A stretch of 64,000 nucleotides of DNA from positions 124,001 through 188,000 of the forward strand of contig NZ_SPMX01000006.1 in assembly GCF_012940005.1 (NCBI RefSeq), read 5' to 3'. How positions within the stretch are numbered: the first letter of the stretch is position 1; every line of letters starts with the position of its first letter. Shown here piece by piece: positions 19,346 through 28,810 of the stretch. The notes below the pieces were generated by a model that ran no database searches, was not told where the DNA came from, and was given only the letters and a program-made list of their open reading frames with translations. The position numbers and the translations under genes are program-made. This DNA comes from Candidatus Accumulibacter contiguus (GTDB lineage Bacteria; Pseudomonadota; Gammaproteobacteria; Burkholderiales; Rhodocyclaceae).

Positions 19346-19437
19346 GCGGTCTTGGGTAAGTTCTCCGACATTCCGAGACGGCATTTCCTCATGGATTAGC
19401 TGTTGAAATGTCGGAAGACTTCTTCACAACCGCTTAC
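19342..19437. repeat. Imperfect palindrome downstream of the small membrane gene
   Basis: GTAAGCGGT (19342) pairs with ACCGCTTAC (ending 19437), and TCCGACATT pairs with AATGTCGGA inside it. This makes a 96-base interrupted hairpin. It could be a transcription terminator or a small REP/MITE-like repeat. No second copy was found in the window. Confidence 0.5.
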
Positions 19438-19673
19438 GTGGATCAGATTGGCGGAGTGCTGGCGACTTTTTATAATTCTTATCACCTACAATGCCGCTTT
19501 AAGCATTGTGGGTAGCATGGGTGGAGTCTTCCTCTCTCGAAAATTTACAGGAGATTTGTAGTGATAAAGGGCCAGGGTCGGATCGAAGTCCGCTGACCGC
19601 GGCGTCAACCACGACGTCCTGCCCAACCCCGCGGCCGGCACCAACCTCGTCCGTTGGTCAACGGAAAGCGGCG

Positions 19674-19710
19674 AATGCGGCGACTAATCGCCGCATTAAA
19701 TGCGGCGATT
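19674..19710. promoter_or_regulatory. Perfect 12-bp palindrome upstream of fic
   Basis: AATCGCCGCATT (19686-19697) and AATGCGGCGATT (19699-19710) are perfect inverted repeats around one base. A third half-site, AATGCGGCGA, lies at 19674-19683. TTGACT (19713-19718) follows closely and may be a -35 box. The position 40-75 bp before the Fic start suggests an operator for autoregulation by the C-terminal winged helix of the Fic protein. Confidence 0.55.
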
Positions 19711-19748
19711 GTCTTGACTTTGACGAGACTGGCCCACACAATTACCGC

Positions 19749-20891
19749 ATGAATGACGGAAACAAGCGCTTCATCTGGCAGCAGGACGATTGGCCACACT
19801 GGCGTTTCGACCGCCAGAGGCTGGCGCAACCGCTCGCTGAGGTGCACCAGTCGCAGGGACGCTTGCTCGGGCGCCTGCATGATCTCGGCGTCGGGCTGCG
19901 CGAGCAAGCGACACTCCAGGTACTAACCGAAGACGTGCTCAAGACCAGCGAGATCGAGGGCGAAAAACTCAACCCCGATTCGGTTCGCTCGTCACTCGCC
20001 CGCCGGCTGGGCGTGGACATCGGCGGCCTCGCTCCGGCTGACCGGAACGTCGAAGGTGTGGTCGACATGATCCTCGATGCCACTCGGCAGCACGACTGCG
20101 AACTGACACCGCAGCGACTGTTCGGCTGGCATGCCGCACTGTTCCCTACCGGCTACAGCGGACTGGTGAGGATTCGTGTCGGCGCCTGGCGTGACGACGC
20201 GCTGGGACCGATGCAAGTCGTCTCAGGACCACTGGGCCGACAGAGGGTGCACTATGAAGCACCGCCGGCCCATTCGCTGGCTGTCGAAATGTCGGACTTC
20301 TTGCTGTGGTTCAACAGCGATCAGCCCGCCGATCCGGTGATCAAGGCGGGACTGGCTCACCTGTGGTTGGTGACCCTCCATCCTTTCGACGATGGCAACG
20401 GGCGCATCGCCAGAGCCGTCGGTGACATGGCACTGGCACGGGCCGAGCGGTCGACGCAGCGCTTCTACAGCGTGTCGGCCCAGATGCAACGCGAGCGTCG
20501 GGACTACTACGACCGGCTTGAGCGCACTCAGAAGGGGACGCTCGAGGTTACCGACTGGCTGGAGTGGTTCGTCGGCTGCCTGCTGCGGGCCATCGACGCT
20601 GCCGAAGAGACGCTGGCCGCTGTGCTCACCAAGGCGAGCTTCTGGCAGCGTTGGGCGGTTACGCCGATGAATGAGCGGCAAATCAAACTGCTCAACCGGC
20701 TGCTGGATGGCTTTGAAGGCAAGCTGACCAGCAGCAAGTGGGCGGCGATCGCCAAGTGCTCGTCAGATACGGCGCTGCGGGATATCCACGTGTTGCTGGA
20801 ACGAGGCGTCCTGGTCAGATCGGATGCCGGTGGACGCAGCACGAGTTACGCGTTGGCGCCGCCGGCGTCTGGCCGCGAGGTGCCGTATTGA
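19749..20891 (+). CDS. Fic-family AMP-transferase (DUF4172 N-terminus, winged-helix C-terminus)
   Basis: 380 residues. The N-terminal DUF4172 domain (FIWQQDDWPHWRFD) is followed by the inhibitory helix motif TSEIEGE (S/T-x3-E), which places it in the class with an N-terminal autoinhibitory helix. The catalytic loop HPFDDGNGRIAR matches HPFxDGNGRxxR completely. The C-terminal ~70 residues form a winged helix (SKWAAIAKCSSDTALRDIHV, GGRSTSYAL). Fic enzymes transfer AMP from ATP to Ser/Thr/Tyr of a target protein, and target proteins cannot be guessed. The ATG at 19749 lies after the palindrome. Earlier GTG codons in frame would start inside the likely promoter. Confidence 0.92.
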   Translation: MNDGNKRFIWQQDDWPHWRFDRQRLAQPLAEVHQSQGRLLGRLHDLGVGLREQATLQVLTEDVLKTSEIEGEKLNPDSVRSSLARRLGVDIGGLAPADRNVEGVVDMILDATRQHDCELTPQRLFGWHAALFPTGYSGLVRIRVGAWRDDALGPMQVVSGPLGRQRVHYEAPPAHSLAVEMSDFLLWFNSDQPADPVIKAGLAHLWLVTLHPFDDGNGRIARAVGDMALARAERSTQRFYSVSAQMQRERRDYYDRLERTQKGTLEVTDWLEWFVGCLLRAIDAAEETLAAVLTKASFWQRWAVTPMNERQIKLLNRLLDGFEGKLTSSKWAAIAKCSSDTALRDIHVLLERGVLVRSDAGGRSTSYALAPPASGREVPY

Positions 20892-21088
20892 GTGCCGTGT
20901 TGAGCGCAACGCACCGTCGCTGGCAGGCAAGACGAAAGATGCGCTGCGTTCATCACCGCTTCCTGCGGCCTTTGACACGCTATCGGACGCGCTCTGCAAC
21001 AACAGCCTGACAACAACGCTCGTCGCTCGTCTGAGTGGACGGTGCCCCAAACGATTGTCCCGCCGATTGGCCAACCAGGAGACGAACC

Positions 21089-23036
21089 ATGCCGAAGCAT
21101 CGATTTCCGGCCCTGCTGCTTGCCGCTTTTCTGCTGCAACCGGCCGCTCTATGGGCCGAAGAGCCGCAGCCGCCGGCCGCCGGATCGTCCGCCACGGTGT
21201 CGGTCGAGCAGTTGCGAGATCTGGCGGGACAGGTGGCCAGCGCCAAGAATTGGAAGGCAGTCGTCGAGTACGCGAGTCGCCTGCTGGCGCAGCAGCTCGA
21301 TGGCCTGCCGTCTCTCCTCATTCGCGGACAAACGCTTGGCGAACTTGGCCAGGACGAAAGCACTCTGGCCGACTCCCAACGGGCTGTGGCACTCGACTCG
21401 AATTCCGCGCTCGCGTGGGGCAATCTGTGCTGACACCGCATTCTGACCAACGCCGTTGCGGATGCCCGCACCGCGTGCGAAAAAGCGCGGGCGATCGACC
21501 CTGGTAGCATGGCGGTGACGGTGAACCTCGGCCACACCTATCTGCTGCAGGGCGACCGGCGCAGTGCCTGGCTATGGTACGAAAAGACCGTGCCGCTGAT
21601 CGAGGACGAGTCAGCGCTGCAGGACGGCCCGCTGGCCGACTTTGCGCGGTTCATCCAGCGGGCCTGGCAGCCCGAACTGGCGCGCGAGGCGCAGGACTGG
21701 TTCACCGAGAACGGACAGGAGTGGCTCGCGAAAAACACGTCCGCCGAAAAAAAGGTTTGCCCAGGGCAACCACGCCGAAGCATTGACCCTCTACCAGCAA
21801 AATCCTGGCGGCGCAGCTAGCGGCCAGCGGTACCGATACACCTGCGGTAGCGGTGAGCTTTAACGATGTCGCCCTTATCCTCCAGCAAATGGGCCGTACC
21901 GCCGACGCCGAGCCGCTCCACCGCCGTGCGCTGGCGATCCGCGAGAAAGCGCTCGGCCCCGAGCACCCGAACGTGGCCGCGAGCCTCAACAACTTGGCGG
22001 AGCTACACCAGACGCAGGGCCGGTACGCGGAGGCGGAGCCGCTATTCCGCCGATCACTGGTGATCCGGGAAAAAGCGCTCGGCGCCGAGCACCTGGACTT
22101 GGCGACGAGCCTCAACAACCTGGCGTTGCTGTACCGGGCGCAAGGCCGGTATGCGGAGGCCGAGCCGCTCTACCGCCGCGCTTACCGTATCCTCCTCAAC
22201 GCCGGAGAGCCCCGGCTCGCCTGGACCATCCAGGGCAACCTCTGCACGTTTTACGCAAAGAGCTTGCCGGATCTTGCCATCTTCTACGGCAAGCAAGCAG
22301 TCAACACGCTGCAAAGCGTGCGCAACCACCTCAAAACCACCGACGTCACGACGCAGAAAGCCTTCGTGGCACCGTCTAGACGACCTACCATCATCTCATC
22401 GGCCTGCTGATCGACGCCGGGCGACTGGCCGAGGCACAGCAGGTGCTGGCGATGCTCAAGGAAGACGAGTACCACGACTTCATCCGCCGCGACGCCGGCG
22501 ACGATCCGCGCGCCACGCGCGCGAGCTTCACCGGCCGCGAAATCAATCGCTGCCGACGCGAAACTGCAGACCGCCGGCCACCCGCTGACCCAACTCGGTG
22601 CGGAGGCAGCCAAGCTGCTCCTCTACGACCACCTGATTGCGCCGGTCGCCGAGACAACCTCGAAGCGATCGGCGCGCGCAAGCTGATGGTCGCGCTCGAC
22701 GGCACGCTGCGCTACGTGCCGTTCGCCGCACTGTACGACGGCGAACGTTACCTCGCGCAGCCCTACGCCGTGGCGCTCTATACCGACGCCGCGCGGACGG
22801 CTGAAAGACAAGCCGCGCGCTGGCTGGAAGGTGGCCGGCCACGGCGTCACGCAGGCCTGGGGTACACAAGACGCCCTGCGCGCGGGCCCAGCGAAATGGC
22901 CGCCATCGTCAAGCAACCCGGCAGCGCCGGCGTGCTGCCCGGCATCGTCAAGCTCGACCAGAGCTTTACCGCGCAAAGCTTCAAGGACAGCCTGCGCGAA
23001 CGCTTCCCGGTGGTGCATATCGCCAGCACAATGTGA
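21089..23036 (+). pseudogene. Secreted TPR-CHAT caspase-like protein, frameshifted and truncated
   Basis: ATG 21089 behind AACCAGGAGACG. Signal peptide FPALLLAAFLLQPAALWAEE, then TPR-like helices. The frame is interrupted by TGA 21431-21433 (NLC-stop-HRILTN, same frame resumes) and by a shift at an A7 run near 21750. Three 42-residue TPRs follow (ALAIREKALGPEHPNVAASL type), another shift occurs near 22370, and then part of a CHAT protease domain (LMVALDGTLRYVPFAALYDG, PGIVKLDQSFTAQSFKDSLR, VVHIAS). CHAT peptidases carry the catalytic His immediately after this point and the Cys further on. The gene ends at VVHIAST, so both catalytic residues are absent. The AT-rich DUF262 island starts exactly here. 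Confidence 0.8.
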
Positions 23037-23148
23037 TGAATCGATAAGTGTAGTCGATGAAATATAGAAAAGACAGAGATGCATGCTAGAATAAAAATAT
23101 GTAGCCGTCAAGGCGGCAGAAAGAACAATATTAAAAGGACTATAATAT

Positions 23149-24612
23149 ATGAGCACATGCTTAAAACTCGCAATAACAAAAATCGGTGACTTATTGTCGC
23201 ACAATAAAATCACAAAGGATGTCGACGGCAACCCCATTCCTGATATTAACTTAGTGATTCCACCTTATCAGCGCCCCTATAAATGGACAGCCAAAAAATG
23301 CAATTCAACTGCTGGACGATATTATTGGTGCAAAAAAAAGAGAATAAAGAAACCTACCGTGTAGGGACACTCATTCTACACCAAGAAGGAAGATCAACAT
23401 ATAACATCGTTGACGGGCAACAGAGAACTATCACCTTTTCGTTGTTACTGAAGGCTCTTGGTGTTACCTCAATACGCTTTTTAGAGCAACCCCTCGCCAA
23501 TAATCCACATAATACTCGCAACATACCCAATAACTTTCGCACACTGGAAAGACGTACAGTTAATATTGATGTACGAGAAAGAGGAGAACTACTGGATTAC
23601 ATCGAAAAACAACTGCGAACTCATTGTTGTCGTTACAGAGAACATATCCGAAGCCTTCCAGTTTTTTTGATTCGCAAAATGCTCGTGGTAAAAAAGCTTT
23701 ACCCCCCATGATTTGCTGAAGGCCTATCATCTTCGTGAAATGAACGATTTGGATGTAGCGGAGACCGAGAAGGTTGTAAAAAAGTTGGGAGGATTTAGAC
23801 CAAAAAAGAACTCTCCGGACTATTTAGTGATTATCTCTATCGCGTAAAAGAATGGACAAAAGGCAACAAAGCATGGGAACTCACAGAACATAATATTCAT
23901 AAATTCAAGGGCATTACCAGGCAGGATAACTTCCCTTATGCTCAATTCTACAAAGGGGCATTTGCCTATGCCGATACGGTTAATCATTCCTCAACTCCTT
24001 TTGTCTCAGGCATACGCAATCTTAAACCGTTTCAGTTGGATACGCCAATTGTGGCGGGTAAACCTTTTTTTTGACTATGCAAAACACTACTTTGAAATTC
24101 TTAAAGATATTCAGAACAACGACAAATACGAGGGCTATTTCATCAATGATAACGATATCATAAAAACACTTGACCTGAGTACATACAAAAACGGTGTTGG
24201 CAACCGAATTACACGCCTGTTGTTAGACACCGCTATTTTGCTCTATGTTGATAGGTTCTGCCCAGAACGACCTGCAAAAATTGACTTGGAAATGTTAGAT
24301 CAATTTGTGGTGTTTGCTTTTGTCTGGGCCTATTCGCTAAGGGCACAATACTACAATCTCGGCTGGCTGTCTGCCCAGAATTACATTATGGGTAACGATC
24401 TTATAAACTCCTTTAATATATACAAAATCATCACCGACTCAGATTCACCGGTTTCGCTTTTAAGTTCACTTTCCGACAAGGTGAACCTGTTGCCAATTAA
24501 CAAGATAGCAGCAAAAAAAAGATAATGTGGATGATCGAGACGAAAAACGACATTTATCAAAAACTATCTTCACTATTTCAAATCAAACAAATTCATGGAG
24601 GACAGAAAATGA
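23149..24612 (+). pseudogene. DUF262 protein 1 (GmrSD/type IV-like), frameshifted
   Basis: Starts MSTCLKLAITKIGDLLSHNK and shows the DUF262/GmrS signature: VIPPYQRPYKW, YRVGTLILHQEG and IVDGQQRTITFSLLLKAL (D-G-Q-Q-R, the ParB-like nucleotidase motif). The rest is helical (LDQFVVFAFVWAYSLRAQYY) and resembles the middle of these proteins. No clear DUF1524 nuclease is seen. At least six frame changes are needed, nearly all at A6-A8 or T8 runs (23289, 23330, 23691, 23777, 24066, 24511), which looks like indel error in homopolymers. The stop appears to overlap the next gene's ATG. DUF262 proteins act in modified-DNA restriction and other phage defences. Confidence 0.7.
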
Positions 24613-26608
24613 AAACCAAAAACGCTCCCCCCTCAAAGAACTTTCTATAGCTGAAATTTATAATGGTGACAAAGCAACCTATGAAGTGCCAATATACCAG
24701 AGAAACTATGCATGGGAAAAAGATGAGATTTCCGCATTGATTCAGGATGTTTATGATTCGTTCACTTCAAGAAAACCGACCTATTTTATCGGGACATTGG
24801 TGTCCTTCCATAAAGGAGATCAGGTATATGAAGTGATTGATGGCCAACAGAGGCTAACCACAATTAACCTCGTCCTGGGTGCATTGGGAATTCTCATCCA
24901 AAACAAACTTACGTATAGGGCACGCAAAAAAATCGAACGACACCATTAAAAGCATCCCTGAATTCAAGGTTGACGAAAAAAGACGCTGGAATTGTAAATG
25001 GCTTTAAATATGCGAAGAACGCCATTAATGAAATAGTTCCGGCCAACGATTTATCCAAGTACAAAGAATATATTCAGCACAGCGTTCACCTGATTCACTA
25101 TCATGTGCCCAAAGATATAGATCTAAACCACTACTTTGAGGTTATGAATTCCAGAGGTGAGCAACTGGAAAAGCACGAAATTATTAAAGCACGTCTTATC
25201 GAAAAACCTAAACAACGCCGACAAAGCAAAGTTCAATCGCCTTTGGGAAAATTGCAGCGAAATGAAGGTCTACATACAGCAAAAGTATCGTGATACCGCA
25301 ATATTTGGAAATAATCTCAGTGATTTCAAGGTATTAAACTTTAACGATATACCTCAAGCTGACGATAACACCAATACACTGACTTTCGGTGATCTTATCA
25401 ATTACAAAGGTATAGACAAACTGCAGCAAGAAGAGGACAAACTCGATACGTTCCAGCCGATAATGGATTTTGCAAACTTCTTGCTTATTGTGTTGAAACT
25501 TACCCGTATGGAAGAAAGCGACTTTGATCCTACAAGCTTTAATCTGGACGATAAAGATTTGATTCATGAGTTTGACAAGGTGCAGGTTAATGAAAAAGTT
25601 TGTAAAGATGTTCGGCTTCAACCTGCTGATGGCAAAATATCTTCTTGACAACTATCTCGTGCATCATTCAAATGAAGATGACACTATTGAGAATAACCCC
25701 TGGAAGCTTCAGTACTGGCAAAAAGACGGAAAAAAACGAGTATTTGAAAAATCGTGTTGACGATATCAATATTCAGCATAAACTAGTGCAGTCACTTTCG
25801 ATGTTCGAGGTCTCATTTACAGCAAGGCAACGCAAGAATTATCTTTTCTATTGCTTGTTGCATCTATTCCGCCAAGGTACAGATATCAGCCCGTATTGTA
25901 ATTTCGTAGCGGGGTTGGCGGACAAATTTTTTCAAAGATGTGTATTTGGTGAACGACAACCTTAACGAAATTAATACTCCTAAACCCGGCAGTTTCGATA
26001 ACACAATCTTTCAAAACAATCAATTTGATATAACGCCACGCAATGACATATTTAATTTTACTGCAATCTATGGAGATGGCACTGCAAAATCAAAGGGGAT
26101 TCCTTTGTTCGTTTTCAACTATCTTGACTATAAACTGTGGGAAGAATATGCCAATACGCTTCGCGGCGAAAAAAACAAAAGAAGGCAGTAAAGAACGAAC
26201 TGACTATTTTGCAGCACTTGGATGTGGTGATTTTGGCCTGAAAGTATTCGAACAGTTTTATTTTTCAAGAACGCGCAGGAGTCTGGAGCATTACTTCCCA
26301 ACTGCCAATGCAACTGGAAAGAATGGTACGCCTAATGAAGAGCAAATAAACTGCTTTGGTAACTACGCCATGATTGGTAGCGAAGCGAATAGTTCCGGTT
26401 CTAATTGGAGCCCGAAAACCAAACTTGATCATTACCTAGATGCTTCAGGAAAAATTAGGCAGGTCAGTGTGGCATCAATCAAGTTCATGATTATGATGCA
26501 AAAATGCAAAGACAATCAAAGCGCTTCTCGGGGAGCGGGGCAGGAATGGAATTTTTTTTGACATAAAAGCTCATCAAGAAAAAAATGCTAGACGTATTGC
26601 TTAAATAA
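24609..26608 (+). pseudogene. DUF262-DUF1524 protein 2 (GmrSD-like), frameshifted
   Basis: ATG 24609 overlaps the upstream gene. N-terminal DUF262: YEVPIYQRNYAWEKDEI, YFIGTLVSFHKGD and VIDGQQRLTTINLVLGALG. Later HYFEVMNSRGEQLEKHEI is typical of the family. The C-terminus has an HNH-like DUF1524 signature (SLEHYFPT ... NCFGNYAMIG ... NWSPKTKLDHYL). About 660 residues when frames are joined. Breaks lie at C6 (24627), A5-A8 runs (24925, 25568 region, 25735, 26170) and T8 (26551). Together with the first DUF262 gene this forms a two-gene candidate defence island of low GC, inserted where the CHAT gene is cut. Whether it is truly broken is uncertain. Confidence 0.7.
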
Positions 26609-26732
26609 AAGCGAACCGCTAGATCGGTTTCAATGTTCAATGGTCAATAGGTTAAAAGAATCTCTCGCGATGCAGCGGCGATACATTCGTGAGCTACTCT
26701 CCTCCTGGCGTCAGCCTGGCGCTCGCGCCCTG

Positions 26733-26975
26733 ACCCACTACCCAGGGCCTCGCCACTCGGAACGTATACTCCAAAGCACCGTATATACTATATTGTCATG
26801 CACTTGGCAGATTTCTGGGTGGCTCACACCTCGTCTGCCCAAGCATGACCGAATGGTCCGAAAAGGATGGCGACCTACAGAAGCTCAACCGAATGAAACA
26901 TAAGCCTATAAGAATCATATGGTTGATAAATTTTGGCCATATGCTGTCCGAGTGGCAAGGCCCTGGGTAGTGGGT
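26733..26975. mobile_element. 243-bp MITE-like element with 29-bp inverted ends
   Basis: ACCCACTACCCAGGGCCT followed by CGCCACTCGGA (26733-26761) is repeated inverted at 26947-26975 with a single mismatch. The 185 bp between carry no convincing gene. Size and structure are those of a miniature inverted-repeat element. No second copy lies in this window and no target duplication is evident. The rest of the 26609-27016 interval shows nothing else. Confidence 0.65.
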
Positions 26976-27016
26976 GACTTCTGTAGTGTTGGATCATAGC
27001 CATTACTCCAGACAAA

Positions 27017-27658
27017 TCACTCCTCGATCGGCACCGCCTGGAACGCTTCGCTCGCTTCGAGCCGCTCTGCCAGGCGTTCGAGCGCCGGGCACTCACCGCT
27101 CGGCCATTCGTGGGGCAGGACGTAACGGATGAAGCCGATTCCGGCAACGCTGCTGATGTCGGCCTGCGTCAGGCGGCCACCGAACAGAAAATCGCCGTCC
27201 AGCCGCTCTTCGAGCATCGCCAGGGCCTGACGCATCTGGCCGCGCAGGCGGTTCGTCCAGTCAGGCCATTGCAGCTCGGCCGGGCGCTTGCGCTCGTATT
27301 CGATGGCCACGGCCTTTTCCGTAGCCACCATGGCCAGGGCCATCAGTTGCTGCACCTGCCGATGTTCGCTCCCGCTGCGCGGCGTCAACGGTGTCATGCC
27401 ACGTTCGGCAGCGAGTTCGTCGAGGTAGTCGAGCAGATAGGCACTTTCGTAGATTTTCTCACCGTCGGGCAGTGTCAACATCGGCACTTTGAACAGCGGA
27501 TTGAGTGGACGCATGGCGTCCATCTGCCTGAACACTGACAGCGAAACATGCTCATAGGGGATCGCATAGCACTGCATGGTCACCGCAACGCGGCGCACGA
27601 AAGGTGAATCATAGAGTCCGAGAAGCTGGTGCTTCATGCTGCTTGTCATGTCCGTCAT
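27017..27658 (-). CDS. Glutathione S-transferase family protein
   Basis: A protein of about 206-213 residues. The thioredoxin-like N-domain is typical of GSTs (LLGLYDSPFVRRVAVTMQ with the catalytic-position Ser, LNPLFKVPMLTLPDG with the cis-Pro, and YESAYLLDYLDE with the glutathione gamma-glutamyl-binding ES pair). The all-helical C-domain has the DISSVAGIGFIRYV core (N-capping D). The start may be ATG 27658 or the MKHQL Met seven codons in. It stands alone between the MITE and the propeller gene. Confidence 0.88.
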   Translation of the reverse strand: MTDMTSSMKHQLLGLYDSPFVRRVAVTMQCYAIPYEHVSLSVFRQMDAMRPLNPLFKVPMLTLPDGEKIYESAYLLDYLDELAAERGMTPLTPRSGSEHRQVQQLMALAMVATEKAVAIEYERKRPAELQWPDWTNRLRGQMRQALAMLEERLDGDFLFGGRLTQADISSVAGIGFIRYVLPHEWPSGECPALERLAERLEASEAFQAVPIEE

Positions 27659-27765
27659 GTCTTTTTCTCCTAAAGGTTGAGGTCAAGCAAAGCCGGTTGG
27701 AACGGTGGCGACGCACGGCAGCAGCACCCTGGTCCGGATACGCCGTTCCCGGAAGGATCGGGGGT

Positions 27766-28677
27766 TCATCTGGAGGCTGCAGGCAAACGCTCGACTTCGA
27801 GAATACGGCCGCGGCCTTGCTCGGCAAGCAGCAGCCGGCCCGGGGCCAGCGGCAGAACGGTTTGCCCGGAGCGCAGACCGCGCAGTATGGTCTGCAACGA
27901 TCCTGTTCGGTCGAGCAGCAGCAGGCGTGCCCGATGCGTGGCGTCTTCGGTGATCCACAGCCCTTCCTCGTTGCACATCAGAAAACCCGGCGCGTTGAGC
28001 TGTTCGAGGACCAGCACATCGGCACCGTCGGCCTGCCAGCGCTTGACCCAGCGTTTTCCCTTTTCGGTATAGAACAAGCGCCCATCGGGACAAACCGCGA
28101 CGCCCTCACCCTCGCTGAGGCCGCTGCGCAAGACGGTCAACACCCTGGTGAGCGGGTCGAAGCGCAGCAGACGCCCATCGCCCGGTCGATCTTCGATGGC
28201 GTACAGATACCGGCCATCGCTGGCGAGACCTTCGACACTTCGCCCCTGGAATAGGGCTTCCGTTTGACCGTCATGCAGCCAAAGCACCGGCAGGTCGCCC
28301 CCTTCCTGAGCAATCGCGATGCCGTCGTGAAACGCCACCAGTCCATCGGGCTTGGAGAGCCCGACCACGGCCTGGGACAGGCTGCCACTCGCCGCACGCC
28401 TGAACAGGAGGCCACGCTCGTTGCCGAGTTCCTTGCTGATGTACAAGGCGCCATCACGGTCTTTCGCCAGGGCGCTGACCTGCGGAATGCCATCGAGGTA
28501 GACCCGGTATGTCCAGCCATCCGCTGCCGTCACCGGGTAAAAATGCTGCCAGGCAAGGAAGCCACCGAGCAGCACGACCCCCAGCGCTGCCAGCCACAGT
28601 CCCTGCGCCCTGCGTGACCACAGCGCGCTAGGGGCGTCATTGTTGATCCTGCGGCGATCGTCGACGTCTGCTTGCAT
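27766..28677 (-). CDS. Membrane-anchored beta-propeller (SMP-30/NHL-like) protein
   Basis: 303 residues. A single N-terminal membrane anchor (LWLAALGVVLLGGFLAW) is followed by repeated four-strand blades: GIPQVSALAKDRDGALYISK, LSKPDGLVAFHDGIAIAQ, VEGLASDGRYLYAIED, LSEGEGVAVCPDGRLFYTEK and APGFLMCNEEGLWITED. This is the pattern of six-bladed SMP-30/gluconolactonase or NHL propellers facing the periplasm. The metal-binding residues of gluconolactonase are not certain, so no reaction is assigned. ATG 28677 is preferred to the upstream ATG at 28956, which would overlap the end of the ABC gene. Confidence 0.75.
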   Translation of the reverse strand: MQADVDDRRRINNDAPSALWSRRAQGLWLAALGVVLLGGFLAWQHFYPVTAADGWTYRVYLDGIPQVSALAKDRDGALYISKELGNERGLLFRRAASGSLSQAVVGLSKPDGLVAFHDGIAIAQEGGDLPVLWLHDGQTEALFQGRSVEGLASDGRYLYAIEDRPGDGRLLRFDPLTRVLTVLRSGLSEGEGVAVCPDGRLFYTEKGKRWVKRWQADGADVLVLEQLNAPGFLMCNEEGLWITEDATHRARLLLLDRTGSLQTILRGLRSGQTVLPLAPGRLLLAEQGRGRILEVERLPAASR

Positions 28678-28810
28678 GCATTTTCCTCTCTGAGCATGAG
28701 CCCCGAGATGGATCGGAGCGAGTTCTTGCCATCTTTGCACCTTGAGCACAGCAAAGACAGGGTGTTCACCGGCTTCCCGGCAACGCGGGCGTGCGCCGCA
28801 GCGGGTCTCT

